Source of the DNA: Sapria himalayana
Taxonomy: Eukaryota > Streptophyta > Magnoliopsida > Malpighiales > Rafflesiaceae
Length of the DNA stretch: 64,000 nt
Reading direction: 5' to 3'
NCBI GenBank assembly: GCA_029783825.1
Contig: JAREIK010000343.1
Span: 3,138,501 to 3,202,500, forward strand
Part shown: positions 1 through 13,000 of the stretch, in pieces
Layout: the number at the start of each line of letters is the position of its first letter
Numbering within the stretch: the first letter of the stretch is position 1
Translations under genes and position numbers: made by a program
The notes under the pieces: generated by a model
The model's database searches: none
Told to the model about the DNA's origin: nothing
What the model saw: the letters and a program-made list of their open reading frames with translations, nothing else

Positions 1-1537
1 TCATGCCTTCTACTTCCATCTATGCAATTGACATCTCAAGAACCATGCGATAGAAACCATTTGTAATAATCAGAAAGTTAGTAACAATGCCAAAATTGAA
101 GGTTACAAATATTGTTCTCATTGTACCACTCTCATCCATGTAATTGACGTCTCATAACACATTCAATGCAATGAAATGTTGAAGCTCAGCTAGAACTGCT
201 TTTATACTGTTGACATCAGCTTACCCACTCTCACCATGGATCTTGTGGACAATGCCTCCTCAAGTTGAGAAAATCTCAGTTTTTTAAGTATCTTGGTATT
301 GGAACACCGAGAAATCTTAGTCGATAGGTTGAACTCATGTTTCATTAATGCAGTAAGGGTCATTTGCTGCATAAACTAGTGCTATGCTTTATTATTGCAT
401 ATTGCCATGTTCTACTCATTGGTAAGCTTGGTGGACATGGTCGCCTATACTTGATGGAGAACAATGTGTGTTAGCCACATTAAAAGCATGTCGAGAAGAT
501 CAGTACCAGTGAACTTACTAAAAACTACTTTATGACAATACTGTTCTAGCTTATATTTGTTGAAGAAGGGTTCAGTAATAGGACAGGGTAACACTTAACG
601 CAATCACGTGTAGCCATTTAATTCGACAGCATTCAGCCTCCTTGGTAAATAGAAAAATAAACCCAAAAGAGTAGCTTTTTATTATACGAATGATGTGCTG
701 CTTGCAAAATGCTTGGGGCAGCCAGAGAAGATGATGAGGGGTCAGGCATAGTGATTGTGTGTGTATCTTTTATACCCATGATTAGGTTTCAACTATTGAA
801 CTGTCAGCTCCTAAATGGGTCCTTTGGGCTCTCCATCAAACTTAATACATATCACTGTTTTACAAAATCTTACTTATTAAACTCAATTTCCAGTCATCTA
901 TCACTATTGTATTCAAATATTTCGTTTAAGTGGTGACTCTCTACTTAGTTGTAACTTCTACTAAGTTATAGCCAAACTTTTTCTCTTGGTACTACAGCTT
1001 ACTGAGGTATGTCTACACAAAATCACATGAGAGATCTCTACTTAGTAATAGGTGAAGTCTAAGTGGAATTTAAATAATCCTTATTATGATTATGTTTGTG
1101 ATCTCTGAAAGAAATTTAAAGGACTAGAGTTTTTTTTTTAGAAATATGAGAATGCGAAGAACATATATATAAATTTATATAGAAAAATATTTTAAATGAG
1201 TTATTATAATAATAAAATATGAATATTTGGTTTGATAGTTAATAGATAATTAAATTTTTCTATAATTATTTTGTTTTAGTTTTATAATTTTATGTTTATT
1301 TTTTATATATATTAATATTAATTTGTGCATGAATTTCTATATAGTATTAGAGTGAGGTTGGAAAAATTATAACCTAAATTAGAATTGTAAACTCTAAGAG
1401 GAGGTATATTTATTGTGTACAAGCCTCGACTCTCACACGCTTATATATATTCAATAGAATCCTAATTCCATAGAAAACAATGAGGTGTGGTGGATGCATA
1501 ATGAGGTGCATTGGTCATGCAATGGTCTACAATGAGG
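1..1537. other. No gene recognised; AT-rich non-coding DNA
   Basis: No reading frame in this stretch resembles a known protein and no exon with good splice sites was found. Two weakly similar segments near 1-52 and 119-170 share the phrase 'caattgacatctca' (second copy 'taattgacgtctca'), which suggests an old short duplication. This could be upstream intron or intergenic DNA of the SET gene that is read further right. Confidence 0.5.
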
Positions 1538-2302
1538 TGTTGGGAATCTATAGTAGATTTTGGGGCATTCCACACCAAAGAGAAAAGATGGTATTCAATT
1601 GTGTTTGTTTTTTTATCAAATTGGGCCTTGGGCCATATTATTAGATATGGTTGTGATATACGTACATGAAAAATTTTCTTTATAGTGCATATATTATTAG
1701 AAAAATGGTCACATTAAAAGTAGTTGTTAAATATAATTTATATAGAGTGCTGTATATGTAATTTGTTTTAACTTAATAATCTGTTTTAATATTTTTATGT
1801 AAGTGCAGGAAATGAAATATTAAAAGCTCGGGGATGCAGCAGTAGCACAATAACGGAGGTCCCGCTAACCGGTCAGCGGGCCGAAATTTTTGGAGCAGAG
1901 CCTGGCCCGGTCCATGATCCGACCCGCTTCGGTTAAATGAACCGGCAGTTTATTTTCTGTATAAAAACATTTGTATTTATTTTTCGGGTGGCTGTTTTTG
2001 ACCCGGTTGAACTATTCATCGTCTCTTCTCCTCTCTTTCTGCGTGATTTTTCACGACTGTCGTGATGCATACTGTAAGACATACATTTCTTGGTTTTAAT
2101 CTGTAACGTATAAGTGTTTTCTGGTGGAGGTAGCTAGTCGTACTGAGCGACTAGCGAACCACGTTATTTGCTGTGTTGTTTTTCTCGTTTTGATTCTGTC
2201 GTGGATGTTTGTGGATTGGGATATATATATTGCTCGTTTCTGTGTTGTTTCTATATTTTCTGTTCTTAATCTCACTACCCGTGGAAGCGCGATTTCCCAA
2301 CA
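1538..2302 (+). mobile_element. LTR-like block (probable Ty1/copia LTR)
   Basis: The block opens with TGTTGGGAA and closes with its exact inverse TTCCCAACA, the usual TG...CA form of copia LTR ends. It holds a GC-rich promoter-like stretch at about 1850-1945 and a TATA-like TATAAAA at 1960-1966 followed by pyrimidine-rich DNA. No tRNA primer-binding site follows the right end, and the flanking five bases (TGAGG and TAGAG) are not a clean duplication. It is therefore either a solo LTR with worn flanks or a displaced LTR of the copia remnant to its right. The short frame at 2124-2315 is judged non-coding. Confidence 0.5.
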
Positions 2303-4915
2303 TAGAGGAGATTAATAGTTTTATACAGTATTGAGAGAGATAAGCTAACTATTAGAGCAACTAAGGGATTCTTTCATAGTTTATCAATCATGATAGTTAT
2401 TAAAGAGGAGTATATAGAATTTATCTCAAAGACAACAATAATTCTTTATTTTCATTCATAAATTATTGTTTGTTTTGCTTGTATTCTTATTTTAAATTTG
2501 TATATATCAACATAAATAGATATCCATATTATTGATAAATGTGTCATATTTTTTATTTTTATTCTAAAAATTTTATTAAAGATAATAATAAATATTTAAA
2601 AGCTATTGAATATGATATTATTTAGCTTGATTCTTTGTTACTTTCATTTGTCATGCTTAGTTTTGATTATTTTATTAATTTATTCTTTATAAGTTATGTT
2701 TCTAGATAATTCACCTATGATTATTTTCATTAATATTTATTTGAAGGATCAAATTTTGAGGAAGACTTTATTTGAGATTAAATAAATTGGATTATATGTG
2801 CTCTCTTAAATGATAAGATCTTACTCTATATGTTTGAATATTTTGGACTTGTTTTTTATATATTCTTAGTTTGATTACTAATTATTGATCAAGTTGAAAA
2901 TATTTTTTTATATTTTTAAGAATATTTTGACTCTAGAGTATGAGACATATAAATTATGAAAGTGTACTAGAGAAATGTGATATGAAAACATTTATTGTCA
3001 TTGACAAATCCACTATTGGTGTCAAATATTTGTGTGTAATGCTGACTCATTGTTAGTATTGTTTGGAGAAATATGATATGATATTAATAAGCATTATATT
3101 CTTTCTATAATGTATATATTATACAAAGAATGATCATACTAGAGATAGGCATTAGTAGTTATTTTCAGATAGAAGACTAGCAGTATTATAAAGTGTTGAA
3201 AGAAGCAAACTGACTACTATAGTCATCTATGAATTCTCATTAAATTGATTTACTTTGATATTTATTAGAGAGAAATATATAAAATACATCTTTATGGTAA
3301 TAGCGAATATTTTTCATTCTTCAAGTATTACTAGATTTGTCAATCATACTCTAATTTTTATTTTCTAGATTGTTGATATATGAATAAATACTCATATTGC
3401 TGATATTCATTTTTTTTATCATATTTTTTCTTATTCTTTAAATGTTATTGTTGTTAATGATAATTCTTTGAAAGTTATGAATATGTCAATATGACAATAT
3501 TCAGATAGTTTACTTGTTTATTTCATGCATGTTGTTTATTCTTGATTACATGTAAATCTCTTTTCAATGAGTTATCTTTTTAGGTCACTTAATTTTTGAT
3601 TTTATTTTTTTTTTTCTAATATTTGGTTGTATGATTAAAAAACTGAGGAAGACCTCATTTGGGTTTGAGAAAATGAATTATTTGTTTTTTGCTTTTATGG
3701 TAAAATTTCTTATAATATATTTGAGTATATTAAATTTTTTGTTTGTGTATTTTCAACTTAGTAACTCATTAATAACTAAATTGAACATATTTTATTATAG
3801 TTTTAAGGGTATGTCTATCATAGAATGTTAAGTGTATTAGTTATGAAAGTATAACAAAATTTCTTATACTAATATATATTTGAGCATGTTATATTTTTTA
3901 CTTGTGCATTCTCAAATTGATAAATAATAATTTATTAATAGTCAAGTTTAAAATATTTTATTAGTATTTATATTCTAAAGATGAAATCCAATTGATAAAT
4001 AGTCTCACTTGCTAGGTTGATTTGAGTAATATTCTATTTGATCTAATACACTCAGATATATTATAAGAATCTAGTATAGATGAAATTTAAGAAAGATTCA
4101 GATATTTTGTTACTTGTATTAATGATTGTTCATGATTTATATGCTTATTTTTTTTGGTATAAGTCACATACTCTTAATACTTTTTTAGTTATTCCATAAA
4201 ATAATAAAAAGTTAATTTAATAAAAATATTATAAAAATAAGAAATTAATAATATATTAAAATATGTCATTAGATAAACACTTACAGTATGAATCATAAGA
4301 TTATATGTCAAATTTTATTAGTTGGTAGATTCTTGTACAATGAGATTTTAGAAATGAATAATAAACATCTCATTGAGATGATTCACTCTTATTCTTGATA
4401 GAGAGAGTTCTGAAATATTTTTGATGAGATATGAATTTAATTATAAATTGTTTCATTAATATGAATGTATTCTTTTACTATTTCTCAATATGTGTCCTTT
4501 CAAATCATGTATCGTAGGATTTTTAAAAAATATTTGTTTTATTCATGATATCTTATTTTGGTAGGACAATATATCATCTAGAGCCTTTAAAATATTTTTT
4601 AGGTACTCTAATATTAAAAAAATATACAAGTATTTTTTACTAGAGTATGCTAGGGTGTTAGCATGTGTTAACGTTTTTTTTTTTTTAATAATATACATTT
4701 TTTAGTGAGCCTTAGAAGAGATTGTGTTTAGCAATTATACCTAGATTTTACTTTTCTTTTTTTTTACTTAGAGTCTACTTGGAACATCCATTAGTAAAAT
4801 GAGTCATCCGTTAGTATGTCTAAATTTATTGGTCCACAATATGATATCATTTCTATAAAATTATCATATATACCAACAAGTATATATTATATTTGAAGAG
4901 AGTAAGGTTTCTCAA
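2303..4915. other. AT-rich, no recognisable gene
   Basis: Very AT-rich sequence with many stop codons in all frames. Its position between an LTR-like block and copia reverse-transcriptase remnants suggests the decayed gag/integrase part of the same element, but I recognise no protein motif here. Confidence 0.35.
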
Positions 4916-5384
4916 GAAGGAAATTTCTTTTAGGCTCATGTTGAGCAAGAAATTGAGAGACTTGATTACCTAAGACTTGAAGTTAATATTAGGAGAAAGA
5001 GACATAAGTAATATGCTCAGACTAGAGATGAGTCTACCAATGAGTTAGATGATCCTACAATTAGTTTCTCTAATTTTGATATTTTGATTATTTTTAGGAA
5101 AGAATAAGTGAGTTGTACTTGATACCTTATTTTATAAAGAATAATTTTGACATTTTGATAATTTCATGTGTTCATTATTCTTATATTTGTTTTACTTTTC
5201 TTTATAATATTAAAATACTTGGTTCTCTTTTTGAGGTATTATCATATATATGATAGTGTTAATTAATAATGAAATAATTAGATACCTTTCATGCTAATAA
5301 GACTTAGGAATTATTAACATGACCTTTGGTAAAGTTTTTTGTTGATTGTAAATGAATATTTACTATGAAGGCATGTCTATATGT

Positions 5385-6200
5385 GAAGATAAATTATCTT
5401 AATGCGAGATTTATAACGAGATAATTTAATCAGATATTTGATATGAATTACTCGGACCTTTTCTTTTTCTTGCCGAAGATAATCTCCATACGAATACTTG
5501 ATTGCATCTCATAGATGGAGGATGTAAAAGTTAAACATGAATAATATATTTTTTTCACAAAAATCTAGAGAAAGAGGTATATATGGAGCAACCACTTGAG
5601 TTTCGAGCAGTATATTTAGATATAATTTAAAAATTATGAAAGACATTGGATGACCTGAAAGAATTATTGAGAGTTTGGTTTGTGAGATTTTTATAAGTAA
5701 TCATTTTGTTTGGTTAATTTAAGTGTATTATGGATTTTTATTATTTTTTTGAAGAGTTGCTATGTTAGTGTGATTTTACTTATTATGTACGTAGATAATA
5801 ATTTAGTTATGAGAGATGATAAGATGTATATCACGCAACTCAAAAAGTATCTTTTGTCATAGTTCTTTATGAAAGATTTTAGGAGATTTAGTTGTTTTTT
5901 TTTTATAAAAATAATTTGCTTTAGGAGAGGGATTATTGTCATAGAGATTGTATATACTTGATACTCTTATAAGGATTGGACTTATGAATTGTCCTATAAC
6001 AAATATTATTGATTTAGATTTTTAATTTCAATTATGATGCAACTATTCTAGTAGACATTATTATTTATAAGAAATTTTAATTATTTAATTATTATCAAAT
6101 TAGATATAATATATGTAATTAATATAGTTATTAATTTTTTAGTTTCTCCTTGATATGTTCACTCGGATGTAATTCTTTGTGTCTAGGAGTATTAAAGTGT
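5385..6200 (+). mobile_element. Degenerate Ty1/copia reverse transcriptase/RNase H remnant
   Basis: Plus-strand translation, broken by many stops and frame changes, still follows the copia pol order. It shows 'NARFIT..FNQIFDMNYSD' (family: resistance of the RT palm entry segment), then 'VYMEQPLEF' near 5580, 'DDLKELLRVWFVRFL' near 5655, and a worn segment where the YVDD motif would lie near 5785. Further on, 'NYLIIIKLDIIYVI' and 'FLVSP.YVHSD' (about 6090-6170) match the region before copia RNase H. Copia pol makes cDNA from the element RNA in cytoplasmic particles. This copy is dead. The opposite-strand frame at 5760-5942 is antisense shadow. Confidence 0.7.
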
Positions 6201-6413
6201 CTTATTTGTTTATTTTTTTTTTATATTTTTGATGAGAGCTATCATCCTGTAAGCTGCCTTTCATACTTTTTATTTATATTTTATAGATTTGGGATTTCAT
6301 TATTTTATACTTGAGAATTTGTTTTTTATTATCTAATATTTTTTTTTTATTTTTGATGTATTATTCAAATATGATATATGAAAAAGTGTGTGATCTAACT
6401 TGTAGTAGAGGTT

Positions 6414-6490
6414 ATATCCAGTGTACAAGAGTCTCACTTTAATTTGAAGTATAGAGAAGTTAATATCTCAATAGTCTTACCCCTATAAGT
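6414..6490 (+). repeat. Short dispersed repeat (copy 1 of a 'ccagtg..aag..ctc' motif)
   Basis: Reads 'ccagtgtacaagagtctcac' followed by 'gttaatatctcaatagtctt' and 'acccctataag'. The same order of words occurs at 13705-13800 and, as palindromes, at 17783-17871 and 22935-23068. It resembles a short conserved segment seen across plant SINEs and other repeats; that link is from memory and unverified. Confidence 0.45.
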
Positions 6491-7055
6491 CAAATATTAC
6501 ATCTGATGAATTTCAAACAAGTGACATATTGTCTTTGGATAATACTACTCGTCATTACATTAAGATATAATTTCAAATAAATATATGCTGATATAATAAA
6601 TTTTCAAGTAATTAGTTATCTCAATATTATTCTCGCTCATTTATATTTAACTTCAAAGTTTTTATGAGAACTATTAAAATATTGTATTAAGATTTTTTTT
6701 TTATTTTTTTTTACCTAAGATTATATTTAGTATGGCAGAGAACTATCCATAGTATAATGATGCTCAGACTATTTTTCTACTCTATATATTCAAAACTTTT
6801 CAATTAATGAATTTTAATTCATTTTGTTCAATATCTCAACAATAAATATTTCATTTTTGTGACATTTCGTTACTTTATGTTCTTTCGTATGAAATCAGAG
6901 TTCATCAATACTCCTTTTGGTGACTGCAATAAGCGTCATGTTTGCATCCTCTACTTTAAGGAACACAACATCCATTCCGCCCATATCCGGTGGCCTTCAA
7001 GATATTTCATGATGTTGGTTTTTTACAACTGTAAGTTTGTTTCTTGTTGCCCCAG

Positions 7056-10000
7056 GCATGGTACAGGAGGGGCAAGGCAAATGTTGCCATAGGAAAGTAC
7101 GAAGATGCTTTTCTTGATTTAAATGCTTCAATGTGCATGGAGTTATCATTGGGCGGAAAGAGGCAAATACTAGGTGAATTGTACAAAATCAGGGAGCAAT
7201 TTGGGGGTTCAAGTTGCATGGTGGTTCGTGATGCTGACAATAACATTCAAAGCTATGGTAAAATATTATCCAACCCATTTTTGGTTTTTATTGTCTTTTT
7301 ATGTTGTTCATGCTTACAATATGTTAAGAGTTTTCTTTTGTATAATGTGAAGGTATTCCAAGTTAAATCTATGTTATACTTCATAATGTATCTGCTATAT
7401 AAAAGTGACATAGCCATGTAGATCAAATATTTTTTTTATGTAATTTTATTTTATGGGGTATTCTAGTACATGAAGTATGGAGAATGGCCTCATGATTAAT
7501 ATAGTAAATATTGAAATTATTAAATATATACAATAATACATTATCACTTCTGCTGATTTTTATATTTGATTCTTTTATGAAATAGTTCAAAAAAAAAAAA
7601 AAATTGGATATCTAAAATTAAAAATAAATAGCCAAGTGAAATATTTTTAATTATCAATAAAGATAATAAAATATATTAAGTAATTTTGAGGTTTTACTTT
7701 TGCTCATTTCTTATATATTTGAGTGAATCTGAATGAACAGGTCCTTACTCATACATGTTTGTGGTTTGTCTGATATGATAAAAAATTTTAGTATATTTTT
7801 TATAATATTAAAAAAATATTTTTAATATTAAAATCCAAAAATCTAAGCTTGTCTATAAATACATGATCATATAAAAAATGAATAAGTAGTACCTTTAAAA
7901 TTATCAAGTATCTAGTATGATGCCTAATCATAGAAAGAATATAAAGTTCATCATGCTCAATCGTCAATTTTGAATAAAATATTTCTCAATATCTTTTGAT
8001 CTTGCAAAAAATAAATTAGTTGAAGAAAAAATGATATTAGAGTTTGATTATTTAGAATGATAACTTGCAAAAAAAACAAAAAGCTATCCGAGCATCAATA
8101 AACAAATCGAACACATAAAAGGAATAACCAAAAATGTTAGATAATTTATTATTAGTTATCATAATATTTATGGAACAAAAAATTATTATGTATGACGTGA
8201 TTATTGGCCCTCGAGTCAGTGACAAATGAGTTTGAAGTGCGGAAATGAATCATTTGAGTCATAATACCCGAAGCCTGAAGAGTATGAAGTATCTATTATT
8301 GTCTAACTAGTAAAGTGTTATATATATATTCCTCTCTAGTAAGAGGCACAGTGGAGGGATTCGTTGAGGATCTTCGAATGACTATGATAGTTGATCTTTC
8401 TCTTTCAATAATTCACAAAATTCTCGATTTCTCGTTGAAAACAACAATCAATAATTTTCTCTGATATGATCGATTTCCTTATAATGTGTATACTATATTG
8501 AAGATCTTCTATTTTTGCCCCTAATATGGCATGCACTCCTCCAGGATATGCTATATTAAAAAGGCGCTCCAATGGGTTGCTATATATCTCGTATATACAA
8601 AATTGTTAATGATATATTTATAATCTAGAAGAAAAACTACGATCACTCAAAATCTAGTTACGAATATTTATAAAACTATCAAATTGAATGTGCAATAATA
8701 TCATGCTAAGAAGATGTTTTCTCTGTCTCACTTTTGCCATCACATCTACCTCCATTAGGATTACCCCTAAGAACCATGTGACTATTTGTGTGAAATGAGT
8801 GACATGAGTGATGACTTGTTCTTGTTCTCTAGGCTCATTGAGTCTCGACCTCATTGGCTGAGATATTATATCATATATTTGTCTAGTTTGGGAAGAATGC
8901 AATGATTGTGAGAGTTTTTATAGCATTTTTTATTGTCTGCTAGATGTAAAAATATATGACAAATCAATCTCAATGAATTGTCGCTTAGCAATCAACAATT
9001 TGGAATCAATTAATAGTTAAGTCCCATTAGTCTTATTACTAAAAGATTCATTTGTGAGGTGGTCAAGTTTCTCATGACTAAAAAATCATATTTGGACTTC
9101 TACGGCTAGCTACTTGTGATTTTATTGTCCATGCTTCTATATAATAATAATTAGATCTCTTACTTTCTTCATCACCAAAGTAAATATGTACCACTATATT
9201 GCACACTTTCTACTCGATTGCCACTCGATTGATGCTAACACTTGATTGATGTCTCGATGCACATTTGCACACCTTGCACTTACACATGCACTACACACAT
9301 TGAACTGCTTGCTCTACTTGTGTCGCCATAATATTGCATCAACACACATTGCACACACTTTCACTTGTTCTAGCACCACACGTCGAAGCAACATGCTATT
9401 GTTCACATACACACACTTATATTGTAAATACCAATCATGCTTTTTTGGGTTTACGAACTCTATCCATGATGCCAATAGAAAACAATGTACAAAAACATAT
9501 TCAAAATTCTAAACCAAGTAGCTAGGTGTGTAAATTGAATGAAATTAGTTTGCTTTGGCTCTCTAGACTCTTCTAGTCTCAAAAAAGTATATATATTATT
9601 TATCTGATACTGATAGAGTAAGAGTACTAGTTAGTGTTAATGTTGTGATTTACAAATTGTTATTTTTTTTTTTTTAATATTTTTTCTGCATTATGTACGA
9701 GAGCACCTACTTATGGGATGGCCCAATTTGGCTAGCCCCTTATATAAGGGCTCGGCATATACATACTATTCTTTGAGATTTTCAATATTTTTTTTTTTTG
9801 GCTTGCATTTCAACATGAAATTAGAGCCAAACCTTAGGGAGAGAACATACTAGGGTTTGTGGAGGGAAGTATGTGTGCATGAAGAGCACTAGAGAGATGA
9901 AGAGAAGGGCGTTGGCTGCCATATTATTACTATCATACACCCACTGTGTGCGACGAAGCACTCAAGGCCCCTGCATCAATGTTGGGGTAGGAGTTTTGTT

Positions 10001-13000
10001 CTTAACCCTCGGCTATTTTGGGCGCCATTTTCAGGCAAACTACCATTTGGATATAGTAGTGTTTTTTTTTTTTTTTTTTGCAATATTTTTGCTATTATCA
10101 CGAGCTTCTTGGACTCGATTTGATTAAAACTTGATCAAAACTCAGCTTGAGTCATCTCAACTTGAAACATTAAGTAGTTAAGTCGAGCAACTCGTAACTT
10201 GACTCAAAAAACTTGTGAAAAACTCAAATTTTTTTGTATATAAAATTTTAATTTTTTTTTAAAACAAAATGTATATCTTTACTCTAAGGGATGATATATA
10301 TAATATATCTCTATTTTTTTATTCTTAAAAACTCATAAAACTTTATTATTCGTCAAAATTAAGTAATTTTAATTTATTTTTTTATTCTTAAAACAAAAAA
10401 TATATAAAATTTTAATTTAGTTATAAATATATTTATTTTAAAATTAATTAATTTTATTTTAAAAATTGTATATGGTATGAAATGCCAATTGTCGAAACAA
10501 TGTTGATTATTCTTATTGTCAACATGTCATTCACCACTGACTTCGATTGTTGCCATTAGTGTGCATCGATGATGTTGTTCACCAATAACGTTGTTCCTGA
10601 TGACATTGATTGTCGTCATTCTTGTTTCTTACTCATGCAAGAGCTATGAGTAACTCATTCATATATTGATGTTATCTTTGTTATTTGGGTCTATATCCAT
10701 GGATGATGAAATTATGATGGAAACTACCATTCACATAACAGCTACAGAAATTTAGTTCAGATGAGATTTTACCAAAAGGATATGTTGTCTGATTGGTATT
10801 ACCAAAAAATATTGCTATTAATTTCCTTTGTCGTCATTAAAATAATATTTATTAACATATGAATTAAACCCAAAATGATGGTTAGTTATTTGATGGAACT
10901 TATAAAACAACTAAAAATGAATCATAAACCAATATATCTAGTTATGTCCTCTTTTTGACCCAAGAAGAATGGTTAAGGGAATCCTAATCATCCTTAGATA
11001 CATGAGGCTAGGATGAACTTTGTGGAGTCATGGTGCTATGATGATATTGAGTATATATTCTTACTTAGAGACCTTGGAGATTTGGATGCTTTATATCTGC
11101 AAGTTCTTGTTTAATTTTTTTTAGTATGGTGATCGAGAATATTATTTTTGATTTCTTATTTAGTTTATATTTTATAATTTAAGAAAGTAATAGTAGTGAA
11201 TGCCTGAAGGGTGATTGAGCTAAAGAGATGGAGATCCTTTTGTTTATTTATTTGAGTCATTACACATATGTTTTGTTCCTTACGTATTTTATGTCGTTAT
11301 AATGGGTAGTAGAGTTGATCATATGTTTTTCAAAATGTTAAAGTTTTTCAGTGGACCAAGACATCTTCAACACTTATGGGCACTATATGAGTAAAGGAGT
11401 ATTATGTGAATCTTAATGATGAGATTAGGGAATCATATGAACTTAATGAAGATGAAAGCGTTAATTTGTAAACTAGTGAACTCCCTCATATCACACACTA
11501 TGCTAGTGATCTACTACAGATAATTTTACTCAAATTTACTTGCTTAGTGTTGAGTTAATACTTGTGCTTTTTGTGCACAAGGTTGTGTGGGTGCTTTTTG
11601 TGCACCTAGGATTTATAATTATCTACCCAAAATTTGAGCATTTGGGTCCCAAATGCTCAAATCAAAGTAACAACCAAAAAGTTTAGATGAATAATAAAAA
11701 ACTCACTAATGATGAAAAAAATTAAAAAAACACACAAATGGATTGGAGTCTCCTACATGTCGTGTGCTTCCTTTCATAATGTAAAGTGAAACAATATAAA
11801 GAAATACCCAAAAAATAACATAATACATAACTTCTTTAATATTTTTATTAATGATACTAGGATATTAATTCTCTTTCTGATGTATTATCTTATTCGGGAT
11901 AGTATCATGTCATGTTGGAAGAGATAAGTATTGTTCACTCAAATGAAACTTATGAAGTAAAGTTTCAATATTTGAACATATTTGTTATGAAGACTGATTT
12001 AGATTAGAAGGTAGATAATCTTAATGTGAGATTTATTACAAAGGGTTCACTTTCATGTTTGGTGTGGATTATTTGAATTATTTTTAGTACCCAAAATAGA
12101 TTTTATATGAATTATTATATCATTGATAATTTTTCACAGATATATGATATATTAGTTACATGTAAAAAATATATTTTTTTCATGATAATCTTAAAGAGAA
12201 AGTATATATAATAAAATCACATAAATTTTGAGTAATACTGTCAAAGTTAGTTTGCAAATTACATAAAATATTGATGGTCTGAGGTAGTCATCGATATCGA
12301 TGACTTAGTTTATGATATTTTTAACTAGTAATCACCTTTTTAGACTACATTGGTGTATTATAGATTTTTTTTTAATTTTTTAAGGCAACACATATGATAT
12401 TGATTATACTTTTTTATGTGTGAATGCCATTATTATTAATAAAAATAATGAATTGGAATCATCCAGGTCAATGAATCATTTCAATTATAATTTCAGTTAA
12501 ATAATTTTTCAAGGCTTAAATACTTTCTTTGGATAGAAGTTGTTTACATTAGTAGGGGGGTTGTATTGTCATAGAGGAGGATTATCACAAATATTAATCT
12601 TTGGGATTGTGTTCTAGTAGGTTTTTCAATTGAGTTAGATATTAATTTTTTATCTAATATGAGCTTTTCAATTTAATTTTTTGTTTGATATGTATCATTC
12701 AATTGACCCAATTATATATAAGAGAATTATAGAAATTATTATTTATCTTACTATGATCAATCCATATTTAGTTTATGCAAGCAATATAGTTGAATATTTT
12801 TTAGATTTTTTATGATAGATTCATCGTAACATAAATTTTTAATATGGTATGTGAAAATTTTAAAGCCTTAGCTTTTTTTTTTTGTATAAACTAGTAAGGG
12901 TTTTGGGAATTATGGAGAGGGAGAGAAATAGGGCAAGTAGAGGACAAAAAAAAGGAGAGATTTTTATTACAGCCAATATTTTCATTAACAAAAAACTAAT

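Noticed and set aside
2124..2315. 63-codon hydrophobic frame
   Set aside because: It lies inside the LTR-like block, has no homology that I recognise, and crosses the block's right border.
6893..6963. Possible degraded SET-gene exon reading 'GDCNKRHVCILYF' just before the TPR exon at 7056
   Set aside because: It recalls the family's 'RDCNRAL...' segment, but the frame is not supported further upstream, there is no donor after it, and the next GT (7031) would leave an intron of only 25 bases.
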